DNA from: Porphyromonadaceae bacterium UBA7042
Lineage (GTDB): Bacteria; Bacteroidota; Bacteroidia; Bacteroidales; Muribaculaceae
Assembly: GCA_002494015.1 (NCBI GenBank)
Contig: DLAR01000067.1
Span: 15,757-79,756 of the forward strand
Direction of reading: 5' to 3'
DNA: 64,000 nucleotides
Under the pieces are notes generated by a model that was not told where the DNA came from, did no database searches, and was given only the letters and a program-made list of their open reading frames with translations. The translations under genes and the position numbers were made by a program. Positions within the stretch are counted from its first letter, which is position 1; the number at the start of each line of letters is the position of its first letter. Shown here piece by piece: positions 45,113 through 53,641 of the stretch.

Positions 45113-45754
45113 ATGATAAAGTTACCCGAATTTGTAACACAGTATTTCGATGAAAAAATCGCAGGCGTGACAGCCGAAATCAACGCATTGAAAACCATAT
45201 TGGAGGAACAGCGCAAACTGTCAGACGAATTCCGTGCTCTGAATTCGCGCCTCGACGTTATCGAAAAGTCAATTGACGGTCTTCAGTCACGCATCACGCA
45301 ACTTGCTGAAAAACCGGCATTGCCTAACCCGGTCATTGCCGGAATCGCCGAGCGCGTGACCCACACAGTCAACAGCACAAGGCAGCAGCCTCAGATGTCA
45401 GTTCGCCCCGGAGCCGCCCCCTCGGCACCGACGGTTGAAATAGCCGATGTCACCGCCACATTCTATGCCCGCGGAACATCTGACGGCGTCCTTACCCCTG
45501 TACCCGATTCATATGCTGCCGATGTCCCGTTTGTAATCACGGCTACGGGCGACAAAGCGACCGTCAAGTTCAACGACCGCTGCGCAGCCCGGCTTCTACA
45601 GTCGGCCGAGGCAAAGCTCCTCCCCTATTTCGACTATGAAATCGCCCCCGGGACAGGAGTCCCGTCGGCCGTACACGGCTTAAATTCTGTGACGGCGACT
45701 CGTCAGGGTGACAAATGGGTGTTGAACGAGAGAATCAAAATCACCATCAGCTAA
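45113..45754 (+). CDS. Operon gene 8: small coiled-coil plus beta-domain protein, 213 aa
   Basis: Residues about 12-68 form a coiled coil (EKIAGVTAEINALKTILEEQ; LNSRLDVIEKSIDGLQSRI). A Pro/Ala-rich linker and a C-terminal beta-rich domain follow (FYARGTSDGVLTPVPDSYAA; EIAPGTGVPSAV; DKWVLNERIKI). The order and the IAPGT motif are shared with gene 9, suggesting paralogues. Coiled coil then beta domain recalls GrpE, the Hsp70 nucleotide-exchange factor, and two giant Hsp70-like ATPases are next door; this parallel is speculative and no GrpE signature is seen. Confidence 0.72.
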   Translation: MIKLPEFVTQYFDEKIAGVTAEINALKTILEEQRKLSDEFRALNSRLDVIEKSIDGLQSRITQLAEKPALPNPVIAGIAERVTHTVNSTRQQPQMSVRPGAAPSAPTVEIADVTATFYARGTSDGVLTPVPDSYAADVPFVITATGDKATVKFNDRCAARLLQSAEAKLLPYFDYEIAPGTGVPSAVHGLNSVTATRQGDKWVLNERIKITIS

Positions 45755-45780
45755 TCTTGCTCATTAAAAGAGACTCTAAA

Positions 45781-46365
45781 ATGAATAATTATCCCCCTGT
45801 GCTGCGCCCCGCGATGGAAATCATCGAGGCGCAGGCCAAAACGATAGAACAGCTTAACGCGACAATTGCATCACTTGTAGAGCGCGTCAACCGGTTGTCA
45901 AGCGACATGGGCTATCCCGAGCTCGGCGTTGCCGTCCCACAACAGGCCCAACAGGTCCAACAGGCATCCGCAACACCGCAGCCAAGTGCGGCCTCCGCAG
46001 CCGCGCCCACCCCTGAAGACACTGTACCCACCACATCGGCCGACACAATCCGCATCTACTGTCCCGTACCCGACATTGCCGGTGACGGACAGGCTTTCTA
46101 CTGCGACATGCTGACTCCGCTTAAAACCTATTTCTCTCTCGACATTGACAAGAATGCCAGAACAGGGACATTTTTCGTCACCCCCGACAAGGATATACGT
46201 CAGATGGGATTTGAGCGCGACCTCATGCCGGTAACCGACTGCGAGGAATGGCCTGCCGACGCAATTGACAAAACCATCGTCAACATTGCCCCGGGAACAA
46301 TAAAATATGATGCCTCCGATGACATGTGGATGGTAACCGGGAAAGCCGTTATAAAATTTGAATAA
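45781..46365 (+). CDS. Operon gene 9: paralogue of gene 8, 194 aa
   Basis: ATG at 45781 (MNNYPPVLRPAMEIIEAQAK) gives 194 aa; an earlier in-frame start at 45715 lies inside gene 8. A coiled coil at about 10-45 (IEAQAKTIEQLNATIASLVE) is followed by a Gln/Ala/Pro/Thr linker and a C-terminal beta domain (IRIYCPVPDIAGDGQAFYC; DIRQMGFERDL; NIAPGTIKYDASDDMWMVTG). The linker contains near-repeats of QQAQQVQQ type, so it is probably flexible. No signal peptide. Function is unknown. Confidence 0.72.
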   Translation: MNNYPPVLRPAMEIIEAQAKTIEQLNATIASLVERVNRLSSDMGYPELGVAVPQQAQQVQQASATPQPSAASAAAPTPEDTVPTTSADTIRIYCPVPDIAGDGQAFYCDMLTPLKTYFSLDIDKNARTGTFFVTPDKDIRQMGFERDLMPVTDCEEWPADAIDKTIVNIAPGTIKYDASDDMWMVTGKAVIKFE

Positions 46366-46385
46366 AAAAATATCGCATATAATAT

Positions 46386-47435
46386 ATGAATAAGACTGCC
46401 CTCTTATCAATCTGCACAGCCGCCATGCTTACCGCCGGATGCTCAGGCAACAGAATAGAGGATGAAATTGACACCGTGGAAAGCGTCAGTGACGGAGGCA
46501 CTGTCGTCCTCAACAGCGGCCTGACCGTACACTTGCTCGGAGTTTCGCCACAGAGTGCGTTTGCCGAGGAATATCTGCGGGCCAATATCGTAGGTCGCGA
46601 GGTCGCCCTTGTCCCTGACAGCGAAGGAGACCAGACATTTGCGTCCTATGACGACGAAGTGTGGGCCTATGTGACAATGTATGACACAGGAGAGGCATTG
46701 AACCGCAAACTTCTCACTCTTGCCGGCCCAAAGTCCTACTATACCGGCGAGCTCAGCGACAGCCTTGAAGCCTACAATGCCATTTTTGCAGCAGGGCCTC
46801 AGCGACGACTGACCGACAATGAGCTGTCGGCCAAACTGAAATCGGCATCCATGCTTGTCTATGGTTCAACCAAAGAGGGAGGGTTCATCGGCACGGCGTT
46901 CTTTATCAATGACAACGGACTTGCCATAACCAACAACCATGTGCTGAATCACGGCGCAAACTACCGTTTCTACCTTTCCGACTCGCAGGGCAACATTGAC
47001 TTTGAAAACGGCTATACGCTCAACCGCATCGTCGCCACATCAGACTACCGCACAGGCCCTGACTACACCATCTTCTATGTCAACATGGATGATGACAGCA
47101 AAAAACGGATGTCATGGCTGACAGTTTCGCGGCAGCCTGTCGCCGGTGGCGACAAAATCGCTACTGTCGGCAATCCCGCGCCCGGAGAACTGCTGCCGAT
47201 GTCCTACGCATCAGGCACAATCTCGGCCGTGCGCGCCGAGGAGAAGAAACTCCAGATTAACGCCCCGATAACCCACGGGTTCAGCGGCGGCGCGCTTGTT
47301 AACGAATATGGCGAGGTTGTGGGCATTTCCAGCAGCGGATATGACAACAATAATGCCAACTTGAACTTTGCGGTAGACATCAACGTGGTGCGTGACCGCC
47401 TTGACCAACTGAATCTCCCCTATGCAGGTAAGTAG
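46386..47435 (+). CDS. Operon gene 10: lipoprotein with SNase-like fold and trypsin-like serine protease, 349 aa
   Basis: The signal peptide ends MLTAGC (Cys19), a lipoprotein site. Residues about 30-125 match the staphylococcal-nuclease fold (GTVVLNSGLTVHLLGV; LRANIVGREVALVP; VWAYVTMYDTGEALNRKLL), without an evident catalytic Arg/Glu set, so nuclease activity is doubtful. Residues about 155-349 are a trypsin-like (S1/S1C) protease: His in AITNNHVLNHG, Asp probably in TGPDYTIFYV, Ser in GFSGGALVNEYGEVVG. It could cleave envelope proteins or regulate the machine. Its stop overlaps gene 11. Confidence 0.8.
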   Translation: MNKTALLSICTAAMLTAGCSGNRIEDEIDTVESVSDGGTVVLNSGLTVHLLGVSPQSAFAEEYLRANIVGREVALVPDSEGDQTFASYDDEVWAYVTMYDTGEALNRKLLTLAGPKSYYTGELSDSLEAYNAIFAAGPQRRLTDNELSAKLKSASMLVYGSTKEGGFIGTAFFINDNGLAITNNHVLNHGANYRFYLSDSQGNIDFENGYTLNRIVATSDYRTGPDYTIFYVNMDDDSKKRMSWLTVSRQPVAGGDKIATVGNPAPGELLPMSYASGTISAVRAEEKKLQINAPITHGFSGGALVNEYGEVVGISSSGYDNNNANLNFAVDINVVRDRLDQLNLPYAGK

Positions 47436-48345
47436 CGCGTTTCGCGAGCATGTTCTCGCCACGGCCCTGAAAGGATTCCGCCATGACATGTCGACAGGCT
47501 TGCTTGTCCATGACATGCGCCTGTCAGCCTCGGAAATCAACCGTCTTGTCGAGACGGCCATTAATGTCTACGGCATCTCTGTGCCGAGCGAGGCGCGTCT
47601 CGCCATCAACGGGATTCTGGCCGAGCGTGACCCGTTCAGTGGCGCACCCGAATCGGCGACATCATTGAGACTCGACAATATCCCGTCGGGCGACATCGTG
47701 ACTCTCACCCATAACGACGGGGCCGAGATAAGCCTCATAGCTATCGGCGATATGGAATTCCGTGTCCTTGCCGACAGTTCCCGAGTGCTGATTACCGGAG
47801 ACTCGCTGTATCCTCTCGCACTCCGGGCGGCAATCAACGCTCCGTTATATTTCGAGATTACGCGAGGGCATCAGCGTTTCCCTGACAACAGGCTGTATTA
47901 CGCAGTGAATCCGGTCACGGCAATATCGGTAACGCGCAACAACATCTCGGCCATGCGCGACTATATGGCCGATGTGCCGACCGAGGATGACGGCGAGATA
48001 TACGGTTCTTTCAAAAAGGCCCGCGCGTTCAACGCCGATTTTACCGGGCGCACTTTTAACTCGTCGGCTCTTGTGGACGAATCGTGTGACTCGGCGATTT
48101 TTGAAATTGACCTCGAACAGATGTCGCTCTATCTCAACACCGCCTTTGTGCTTGCCGACGAGTCGCGCCACGACGCGGTGATTGCAGAAATAGCCCGTGT
48201 GTGTGACACCGACGGCAGTCAGCTTGACAACGTTTACCGCATCGTGTGCACGTCGCCCGGGATTGTCGAGCTTGCCCCGTCGGGAGGTTCAACGGGCACT
48301 TACGATATAAACATTGTCCAACCGCCAACAGTAACCCAGCGATGA
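47422..48345 (+). CDS. Operon gene 11: unknown protein, 307 aa
   Basis: ATG at 47422 lies inside the 3' end of gene 10 (14-base overlap), indicating coupled translation. The protein has no signal peptide or membrane helix. It opens with a helical segment (FREHVLATALKGFRHDMS) and is then mostly beta-rich (GAEISLIAIGDMEFRVLADS; ALRAAINAPLYFEITRG), ending in a Gly/Pro-rich tail. I recognise no family. The 4-base ATGA overlap with gene 12 adds it firmly to the operon. Confidence 0.7.
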   Translation: MQVSSAFREHVLATALKGFRHDMSTGLLVHDMRLSASEINRLVETAINVYGISVPSEARLAINGILAERDPFSGAPESATSLRLDNIPSGDIVTLTHNDGAEISLIAIGDMEFRVLADSSRVLITGDSLYPLALRAAINAPLYFEITRGHQRFPDNRLYYAVNPVTAISVTRNNISAMRDYMADVPTEDDGEIYGSFKKARAFNADFTGRTFNSSALVDESCDSAIFEIDLEQMSLYLNTAFVLADESRHDAVIAEIARVCDTDGSQLDNVYRIVCTSPGIVELAPSGGSTGTYDINIVQPPTVTQR

Positions 48346-48959
48346 AACTACTCCGATGCTACCGTTGCGGCTTTCCCCTGCTGCTCGACTCTCAGACCGG
48401 CGAGCGGCTGAACGCCCGTGTCAACTGCGCGAAATGCGGCAACACTGACTATGTTCACGCCTACATCAGCGGGGGCAGCCGTCAATCAGACTCCCGCACG
48501 GCCCTGCCTCTTGACTCCCGGTTTTTCAACGTAATCAACGACCTCGGGCAATACAGCGCCGGTATCGATGTCGACAATGCAATCCGCGACTTGGCCTCCC
48601 GATACAGGATGTCGCCGCTGACCATTGTTGCGATTGCCAACGCATTTATCGGCAATGACGCTGCTCAGTCCCGTTTCAACCCGTTGTGCTTTGTCGAAAT
48701 CGTCCCTGACAATGTCTCAGCCGCAGGTCTCATGACCGAGATACGCGAGAGTATCGTCAGGCTTGCCCATACCCCGCAACCGGCAAAACAAACCGCAGTA
48801 CAGCCGTCGGCAGTAGGGTCAGGCGGATGGAAAGAACTTTATGACGAGCGCAACCGCGAACTGACCGAGCTGCGGCAGGAATATGACTCACTGCTTGAAC
48901 AGGCGCGCAATCTCGCCGCCGAAAAACGCAATCTTGAAGAAATTTTAAACAACCGTTAA
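48342..48959 (+). CDS. Operon gene 12: zinc-ribbon protein with C-terminal coiled coil, 205 aa
   Basis: ATG at 48342 overlaps the stop of gene 11 by 4 bases; an earlier start at 48246 would run through gene 11. Two Cys pairs, CYRCGFPL and CAKCGNTD (residues about 5-30), form a zinc ribbon. Residues about 160-203 form a coiled coil beginning KELYDERNRELTELRQEYDS. The middle region (about 60-150) is helical. No membrane helix. It might be an adaptor or a nucleic-acid-binding protein; the function is unknown. Confidence 0.75.
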   Translation: MKLLRCYRCGFPLLLDSQTGERLNARVNCAKCGNTDYVHAYISGGSRQSDSRTALPLDSRFFNVINDLGQYSAGIDVDNAIRDLASRYRMSPLTIVAIANAFIGNDAAQSRFNPLCFVEIVPDNVSAAGLMTEIRESIVRLAHTPQPAKQTAVQPSAVGSGGWKELYDERNRELTELRQEYDSLLEQARNLAAEKRNLEEILNNR

Positions 48960-48961
48960 GT

Positions 48962-49138
48962 ATGATAGGATCAATTGTAACCATAATTCTCGGAATCGTC
49001 ATCTGGAAACTCGTTCCCGGATGGATTGAAGGCGGGAGCGCGAGCATCCGCAGCACAATCCGCCTCGTGTGCAGCATAATCGGAATAATCATCACCCTCG
49101 TCGGGGCCTATGACCTCGTGATGTCGCTTATTCATTGA
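48962..49138 (+). CDS. Operon gene 13: 58-aa two-helix membrane protein
   Basis: ATG at 48962 follows the stop of gene 12 by 2 bases and opens 58 codons ending TGA at 49136-49138. It contains two hydrophobic stretches: MIGSIVTIILGIVIWKLV near the start and CSIIGIIITLVGAYDLV later, joined by a short hinge rich in Gly, Ser and Arg. It is too short for most callers but has good context. It closes the operon just before the pepT promoter. Function is unknown. Confidence 0.62.
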   Translation: MIGSIVTIILGIVIWKLVPGWIEGGSASIRSTIRLVCSIIGIIITLVGAYDLVMSLIH

Positions 49139-49164
49139 TGTTTCATTTAAAAATCGTATCTTTG
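49135..49164 (+). promoter_or_regulatory. pepT promoter
   Basis: TATCTTTG at 49157-49164 is a perfect -7 box; TTG at 49135-49137 is 19 bases upstream as the -33 box. The start point would be near 49170, giving a leader of about 23 bases before pepT and separating it from the upstream operon. Confidence 0.7.
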
Positions 49165-49192
49165 CACCATCATTAACCCTAACTCAGCAAAA

Positions 49193-50416
49193 ATGACTGT
49201 TGTAGATCGATTCCTCCAATATGTCAAGTTTGACACTCAGAGTGACGAACTGACCAACATGACACCCTCGACCCCGGGACAGATGATTTTCGCCCGTCAT
49301 CTTGAAAAAGAGTTGCGCGACATGGGACTTTCCGACATCACCCTTGATGACAACGGCTATCTCATGGCAACCCTCAAAAGCAATGTGACAGACCGGAATG
49401 TTCCCACAGTGGGATTCATTGCTCATCTCGACACATCGCCTGACATGAGCGGGCACAATGTATCACCCCGCATCGTTGAATACTATGACGGCGGCGACAT
49501 CGTGCTAAATTCTTCTACCGGTGTGACACTGTCGCCCGAACAGTTCCCCGAACTTCTCCATTACAAGGGGCAGGCACTTATCGTTACCGACGGCAACACA
49601 CTCCTCGGTGCCGACGACAAGGCCGGCATTGCCGAAATTATCTCGGCTGTCGACTACCTCATGAAACATCCCGAAATACCCCACGGTGACATCAGGATAG
49701 CATTTAACCCCGATGAGGAAATCGGTCAGGGTGCGGGAAAATTTGATGTCGCGCGTTTCGGAGCCGACTGGGGTTACACTATGGACGGCGGAGAAATAGG
49801 CGAACTCGAATATGAAAACTTTAACGCCGCTGTCGCCCGCGTTACTTTCGTCGGGCTCAACGTGCATCCCGGTTATGCCAAGCACAAAATGCTGAACTCA
49901 ATGCGCGTGGCCAACCAGTTTGTAATCATGCTGCCCCGATGGGAGACACCCGAGCACACCGAGGGTTACGAAGGATTCTACCATCTTGTTTCTATGGAAG
50001 GCTCGGTTGAAAAAACCGTGTTGACCTATATTATCCGCGACCACGACCGCGACCGATTCGAGCGTCGCAAAAAAGAACTCGAACACCTCACCCGCAAAAT
50101 CAACAACGAGTTCCCCGGCTGCGCCTCCATTGAAATAAAAGACCAGTATTACAACATGCGCGAGAAAGTCGAGCCTGTAAAATATATCGTCGACATCGCC
50201 GAGCAGGCAATGCGCAATCTTGACATTACCCCCAAAGTGCAGCCGATTCGCGGCGGCACTGACGGCGCACAGCTTTCGTTCAAGGGTCTCCCCTGCCCGA
50301 ATATCTTTGCAGGTGGTCTCAACTTCCACGGACGCTATGAGTTTGTACCCATTCCTTCAATGGAAAAAGCCACTCAGGTAATCGTCGAAATCGCCCGCAT
50401 TGTTGCAACAAGATAA
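49193..50416 (+). CDS. pepT: Peptidase T (tripeptide aminopeptidase)
   Basis: The 407-aa M20-family zinc enzyme removes the N-terminal residue of tripeptides in the cytoplasm. The N-terminus matches PepT ([14 protein letters not shown]). Metal ligands lie in [13 protein letters not shown] (His near residue 79), [12 protein letters not shown] (Asp) and [16 protein letters not shown] (Glu). [17 protein letters not shown] and [15 protein letters not shown] match the dimerisation/substrate region. [20 protein letters not shown] holds the last ligand area. Length is typical. Confidence 0.96.
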   Translation: MTVVDRFLQYVKFDTQSDELTNMTPSTPGQMIFARHLEKELRDMGLSDITLDDNGYLMATLKSNVTDRNVPTVGFIAHLDTSPDMSGHNVSPRIVEYYDGGDIVLNSSTGVTLSPEQFPELLHYKGQALIVTDGNTLLGADDKAGIAEIISAVDYLMKHPEIPHGDIRIAFNPDEEIGQGAGKFDVARFGADWGYTMDGGEIGELEYENFNAAVARVTFVGLNVHPGYAKHKMLNSMRVANQFVIMLPRWETPEHTEGYEGFYHLVSMEGSVEKTVLTYIIRDHDRDRFERRKKELEHLTRKINNEFPGCASIEIKDQYYNMREKVEPVKYIVDIAEQAMRNLDITPKVQPIRGGTDGAQLSFKGLPCPNIFAGGLNFHGRYEFVPIPSMEKATQVIVEIARIVATR

Positions 50417-50433
50417 AAAGTACTTTATTTCCA

Positions 50434-50467
50434 AAAGCAAAGGGGCCGCAACCGGTCCCTTTGCTTT
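50434..50467 (+). terminator. pepT intrinsic terminator
   Basis: AAAGCAAAGGG (50434-50444) pairs with CCCTTTGCTTT (50457-50467) around GCCGCAACCGGT, followed by CTTT. The MITE-like element begins 4 bases later. Confidence 0.8.
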
Positions 50468-50471
50468 CTTT

Positions 50472-50640
50472 AGAGGTTGTCTAAGAACGAATGTTAACCC
50501 AAAGTGGTATGCGGATAAGATAACTTCATATCAGATATTAAGTTCAAAATTTAACCGTGAGGCTGTTTATAACAAATGCTTTGTCGCACCCGTTTTCAGG
50601 TGTCGGATTTTGGATTCACATTTGTTTTTAAACAACCTCT
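50472..50640 (+). mobile_element. MITE-like element (169 bp) with imperfect terminal inverted repeats
   Basis: The left end AGAGGTTGTCTAAGAACGAA is mirrored by the right end, which read on the opposite strand starts AGAGGTTGTTTAAAAACAAA; 18 of the first 23 bases agree. TTA occurs on both sides if the element is read as GAGG...CCTC, consistent with a 3-base target duplication. There is no transposase frame. It resembles a non-autonomous derivative of an IS5-like element and sits between the pepT terminator and miaA. Confidence 0.7.
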
Positions 50641-50654
50641 TAATTCCACTATCC

Positions 50655-51560
50655 TTGACCACATCTGACAAGACCCTTGTAATTGTCACCGGCCCTACCG
50701 GCAGCGGAAAGACCGGTCTGGCCATTGAAATCGCATCCCATTTAGGATGCGACATCGTTTCGGCTGACTCTCGACAGATTTATCGCGGAATCCCGATAGG
50801 CACAGCCGCTCCCACACAGGAGCAACTTGCAGCCGTGAGGCATCACTTCGTCGGGATTCTCGACCTTGACCAATACTACAGTGCCGCCGTCTACGAGGAA
50901 CAAGTCATGAATCTCTTGCCTCAATTATGGGAAAAGGGAGACTACGTCGTGATGTGTGGCGGCTCTATGATGTACATTGATGCCATCACCCGTGGAATCG
51001 ACGAACTGCCGACCATCAGTGACGCTATACGAGCACGCGCAATGGAGATTTATACTTGCGGCGGCCTTGCGGCACTTCGTGAAGAATTACAGCGTCTCGA
51101 TCCGGATTATCTTGCCACCGCCGACCTCAATAATCATCGCCGGCTTGTACACGCGATAGAAATCTGCCTTCAGGCGGGTGTCCCATACTCCTCCTTGCGC
51201 ACCGGCGAGGCTAAAGAACGTCCTTTCCGCATTGTAAAAATGGCAATCAACCACTCGCGCGAAAATCTTTTCAACCGCATCAACGCCCGCGTGGATGCAA
51301 TGATTGTCGAGGGATTAGAACAAGAGGCCGCAGCGGTATATCACCTGCGTCACCTGAATTCACTGAACACTGTAGGTTACAAAGAACTTTTTGCCATGAT
51401 GGACGGCACGATGACACGCGAGACCGCCATCCCGCGCATTGCAAAAAACACGCGAGTCTATGCAAAAAAACAACTTCTGTGGCTGCGCCGCGACCCGTCG
51501 GTAACATATCTCGACCCGTCTCACCCCCTCCTGTCTCAGGCACTGGGGGCAATCGGATAA
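50655..51560 (+). CDS. miaA: tRNA dimethylallyltransferase MiaA, non-ATG start next to a MITE
   Basis: MiaA adds a dimethylallyl group to A37 of tRNAs reading U-starting codons. It has the P-loop VTGPTGSGKT near the N-terminus, SADSRQIYRG, HFVGILDLDQYYS, CGGSMMYIDAI and the late NTVGYKELFAMMDG motif. No ATG lies within the conserved region. TTG at 50655 gives about 302 aa starting MTTSDKTLVIV; the next upstream in-frame ATG is at 50400, across the MITE and the pepT terminator. The MITE ends 14 bases before the TTG, so the insertion may have displaced the original start or promoter. Confidence 0.9.
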   Translation: MTTSDKTLVIVTGPTGSGKTGLAIEIASHLGCDIVSADSRQIYRGIPIGTAAPTQEQLAAVRHHFVGILDLDQYYSAAVYEEQVMNLLPQLWEKGDYVVMCGGSMMYIDAITRGIDELPTISDAIRARAMEIYTCGGLAALREELQRLDPDYLATADLNNHRRLVHAIEICLQAGVPYSSLRTGEAKERPFRIVKMAINHSRENLFNRINARVDAMIVEGLEQEAAAVYHLRHLNSLNTVGYKELFAMMDGTMTRETAIPRIAKNTRVYAKKQLLWLRRDPSVTYLDPSHPLLSQALGAIG

Positions 51561-51599
51561 ATCACTTCTTAAACTTTTTTCAAGATATCACCATCAATC

Positions 51600-52907
51600 A
51601 TGCGCTATACCATTATATTCTCAGTCTCGCTTTTTATAGCAGCACTCACGTCGGGCTGTCGCAGCACATCCGACGTGTCTCTTGTCGATGTAGGTAAAGG
51701 CTATAGTGCGACATCGGTCAACACTGCGGTATTTCGCGGAAGTTCCCTCGTGACACATGGTGACACACAATACATAGCCTATTATGATGCCGACGGCACT
51801 CTTGTCATAGGCAAACGCCTGCTCAGGACATCATCGTGGCAACTTAACCGCACACAGTACAGCGGCAACGTTACCGACGCCCACAATGTCATCAGCATCG
51901 GAGTCGACGGCGAAGGCTTCGTGCATGTCTCATGGGACCATCACGGCCACCCGCTGCGCTACTGCCGCGGAATCGCTCCGGAATCGCTTGTGCTCGGCGA
52001 AACAGAACCGATGACCGGTATCGACGAGGATGATGTGACCTATCCCGAATTTTACAATCTCTCAGGAGGAGACTTGCTTTTTGCATACCGCTCGGGGGCA
52101 TCGGGACGGGGCAACCTTGTGTTAAACCGCTACTCGGTCGCCGAGAAAAAATGGCACCGGATACAGGACATTCTCATCGACGGCGAGAACGAGCGAAATG
52201 CCTACTGGCAACTTTATGTCGATGACCGGGGGACGATACATGTGTCATGGGTGTGGCGCGAGACATGGCTTGTCGAAACCAATCATGACCTATGCTATGC
52301 CCGTTCCCGCGACAACGGGGCGACATGGGAAAAATCAACCGACGAGAAATACAATCTTCCCATTAATATCGCCACCGCCGAGGTCGCATGGCAGATACCG
52401 CAAAACTCTGAACTTATCAACCAGACCTCGATGACCGCCGATGCCGCCGGAAATCCCTATATCGCCACCTACTGGCGCGACAGCGACAGCCAAGTGCCCC
52501 AATACCGGCTCGTGTGGAACGACGGTGCCGCATGGAAAACCGAGCAGGTGGGCGACCGCAAGTCGCCATTCTCGCTGAGCGGAGGAGGGACTAAGATGAT
52601 ACCGATCTCACGCCCCCGGCTTGTCAGCGACGGATGCAGCGCCCACTATATATTCCGCGACGCAGACCGCGGCTCGAAAGTCACGATCGCGTCCACCCGC
52701 AACCTCGGCAGCGGACAATGGGTATTGCGTGACGTGACCGACTTTCCGGTCAACGCTTGGGAACCCACTATTGACATCCAGCTGTGGAAACAATCCCGGC
52801 AGCTTCACATCTTCGTCCAGCCGACCTTTCAGGGTGACGGCGAGCGCACTGTGGACAACGCACAGCCGACAATGGTCAGAGTTCTGCAATTCTCATCGAA
52901 AAAATAA
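51600..52907 (+). CDS. Lipoprotein of the BNR_4 repeat family
   Basis: A signal peptide ending LTSGC (Cys20) predicts a lipoprotein. The 435-aa product has beta-propeller repeats and the family segment GNVTDAHNVISIGVDGEGFV, then HVSWDHHGHPLRYCRG. Later it carries YARSRDNGATWEKS, a BNR (Asp-box-like) motif, and YIATYWRDSDSQVPQYRL. BNR_4 proteins occur in polysaccharide-use gene sets and include polysaccharide-lyase-like folds; catalysis here is unproven. It lies 39 bases after miaA but is probably a separate function. Confidence 0.78.
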   Translation: MRYTIIFSVSLFIAALTSGCRSTSDVSLVDVGKGYSATSVNTAVFRGSSLVTHGDTQYIAYYDADGTLVIGKRLLRTSSWQLNRTQYSGNVTDAHNVISIGVDGEGFVHVSWDHHGHPLRYCRGIAPESLVLGETEPMTGIDEDDVTYPEFYNLSGGDLLFAYRSGASGRGNLVLNRYSVAEKKWHRIQDILIDGENERNAYWQLYVDDRGTIHVSWVWRETWLVETNHDLCYARSRDNGATWEKSTDEKYNLPINIATAEVAWQIPQNSELINQTSMTADAAGNPYIATYWRDSDSQVPQYRLVWNDGAAWKTEQVGDRKSPFSLSGGGTKMIPISRPRLVSDGCSAHYIFRDADRGSKVTIASTRNLGSGQWVLRDVTDFPVNAWEPTIDIQLWKQSRQLHIFVQPTFQGDGERTVDNAQPTMVRVLQFSSKK

Positions 52908-52986
52908 CCTGATTTTTTCCTCGTTTAAAAAAAAGTTACTACTTTAGCGGAACGAAACAATGGTATAAAAAATTAAAAATACAGCG

Positions 52987-53541
52987 ATGATATTTAATTT
53001 CAGAATAGTATCTGACGAAGTTGACAACTTCAAACGCGAAATTCAGATTGATTCAGACGCGACATTTCTTGAATTACGCAATGCGATTTGTAACTCTGTG
53101 GGTTATGACAAGAACCAGATGAGCTCTTTTTTCATCTGTGACGACGGCTGGGAACGTGAAAAAGAAATAACGCTCGAAGATATGGGAACCGACACCTCTG
53201 AAGATGCCTACCTGATGGAAGACACCCCCCTCAGCGACTTTATCGAGGACGACGGGCAGCGTCTCGTATGGGTATTCGATTATCTGACCGACCGCTCATT
53301 CTTCATCGAAATGAAAAACAGCATTCCCGGCAAAACGCTGAAAGACCCCCTCTGCACTATATCTATGGGCGAACCCCCGGCCCAAATGGTCGACATCGAT
53401 GACTTCGATGCCAAAATTGACGCAAAAGCCATTCAGGCTGCCGCCGACCCTGATATCGATGACGACTTCTACGGTTCTACCGAGTTCAACGAAGACGAAT
53501 TTGACGCAGCGGGATTTGATGAAATGAACTTCGACGAATAA
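52987..53541 (+). CDS. pRiA4b ORF-3-like protein (PF07929 type)
   Basis: The 184-aa product begins IFNFRIVSDEVDNFKREIQI, a beta strand typical of the pRiA4b ORF-3 fold, with LRNAICNSVGYDKNQMSSF and VWVFDYLTDRSFFIEM as the core. The last 60 residues are strongly acidic (DPDIDDDFYGSTEFNEDEFD), suggesting a disordered tail. The fold is also seen as a passenger of transposons, but nothing else here indicates a mobile element. Function is unknown. A terminator hairpin follows. Confidence 0.82.
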   Translation: MIFNFRIVSDEVDNFKREIQIDSDATFLELRNAICNSVGYDKNQMSSFFICDDGWEREKEITLEDMGTDTSEDAYLMEDTPLSDFIEDDGQRLVWVFDYLTDRSFFIEMKNSIPGKTLKDPLCTISMGEPPAQMVDIDDFDAKIDAKAIQAAADPDIDDDFYGSTEFNEDEFDAAGFDEMNFDE

Positions 53542-53580
53542 TCATTTATTATACCGCACAATACACCGAATACATAAACG

Positions 53581-53611
53581 GATACAGAAGGGCCGTCAGT
53601 CCTTCTGTATC
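53581..53611 (+). terminator. Hairpin terminator after the pRiA4b-like gene
   Basis: GATACAGAAGG (53581-53591) pairs perfectly with CCTTCTGTATC (53601-53611) around a 9-base loop, 39 bases past the stop. The following TGTTCTGTC is only moderately T-rich. Confidence 0.7.
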
Positions 53612-53641
53612 TGTTCTGTCTACAAATATACCCCCTGTTAA

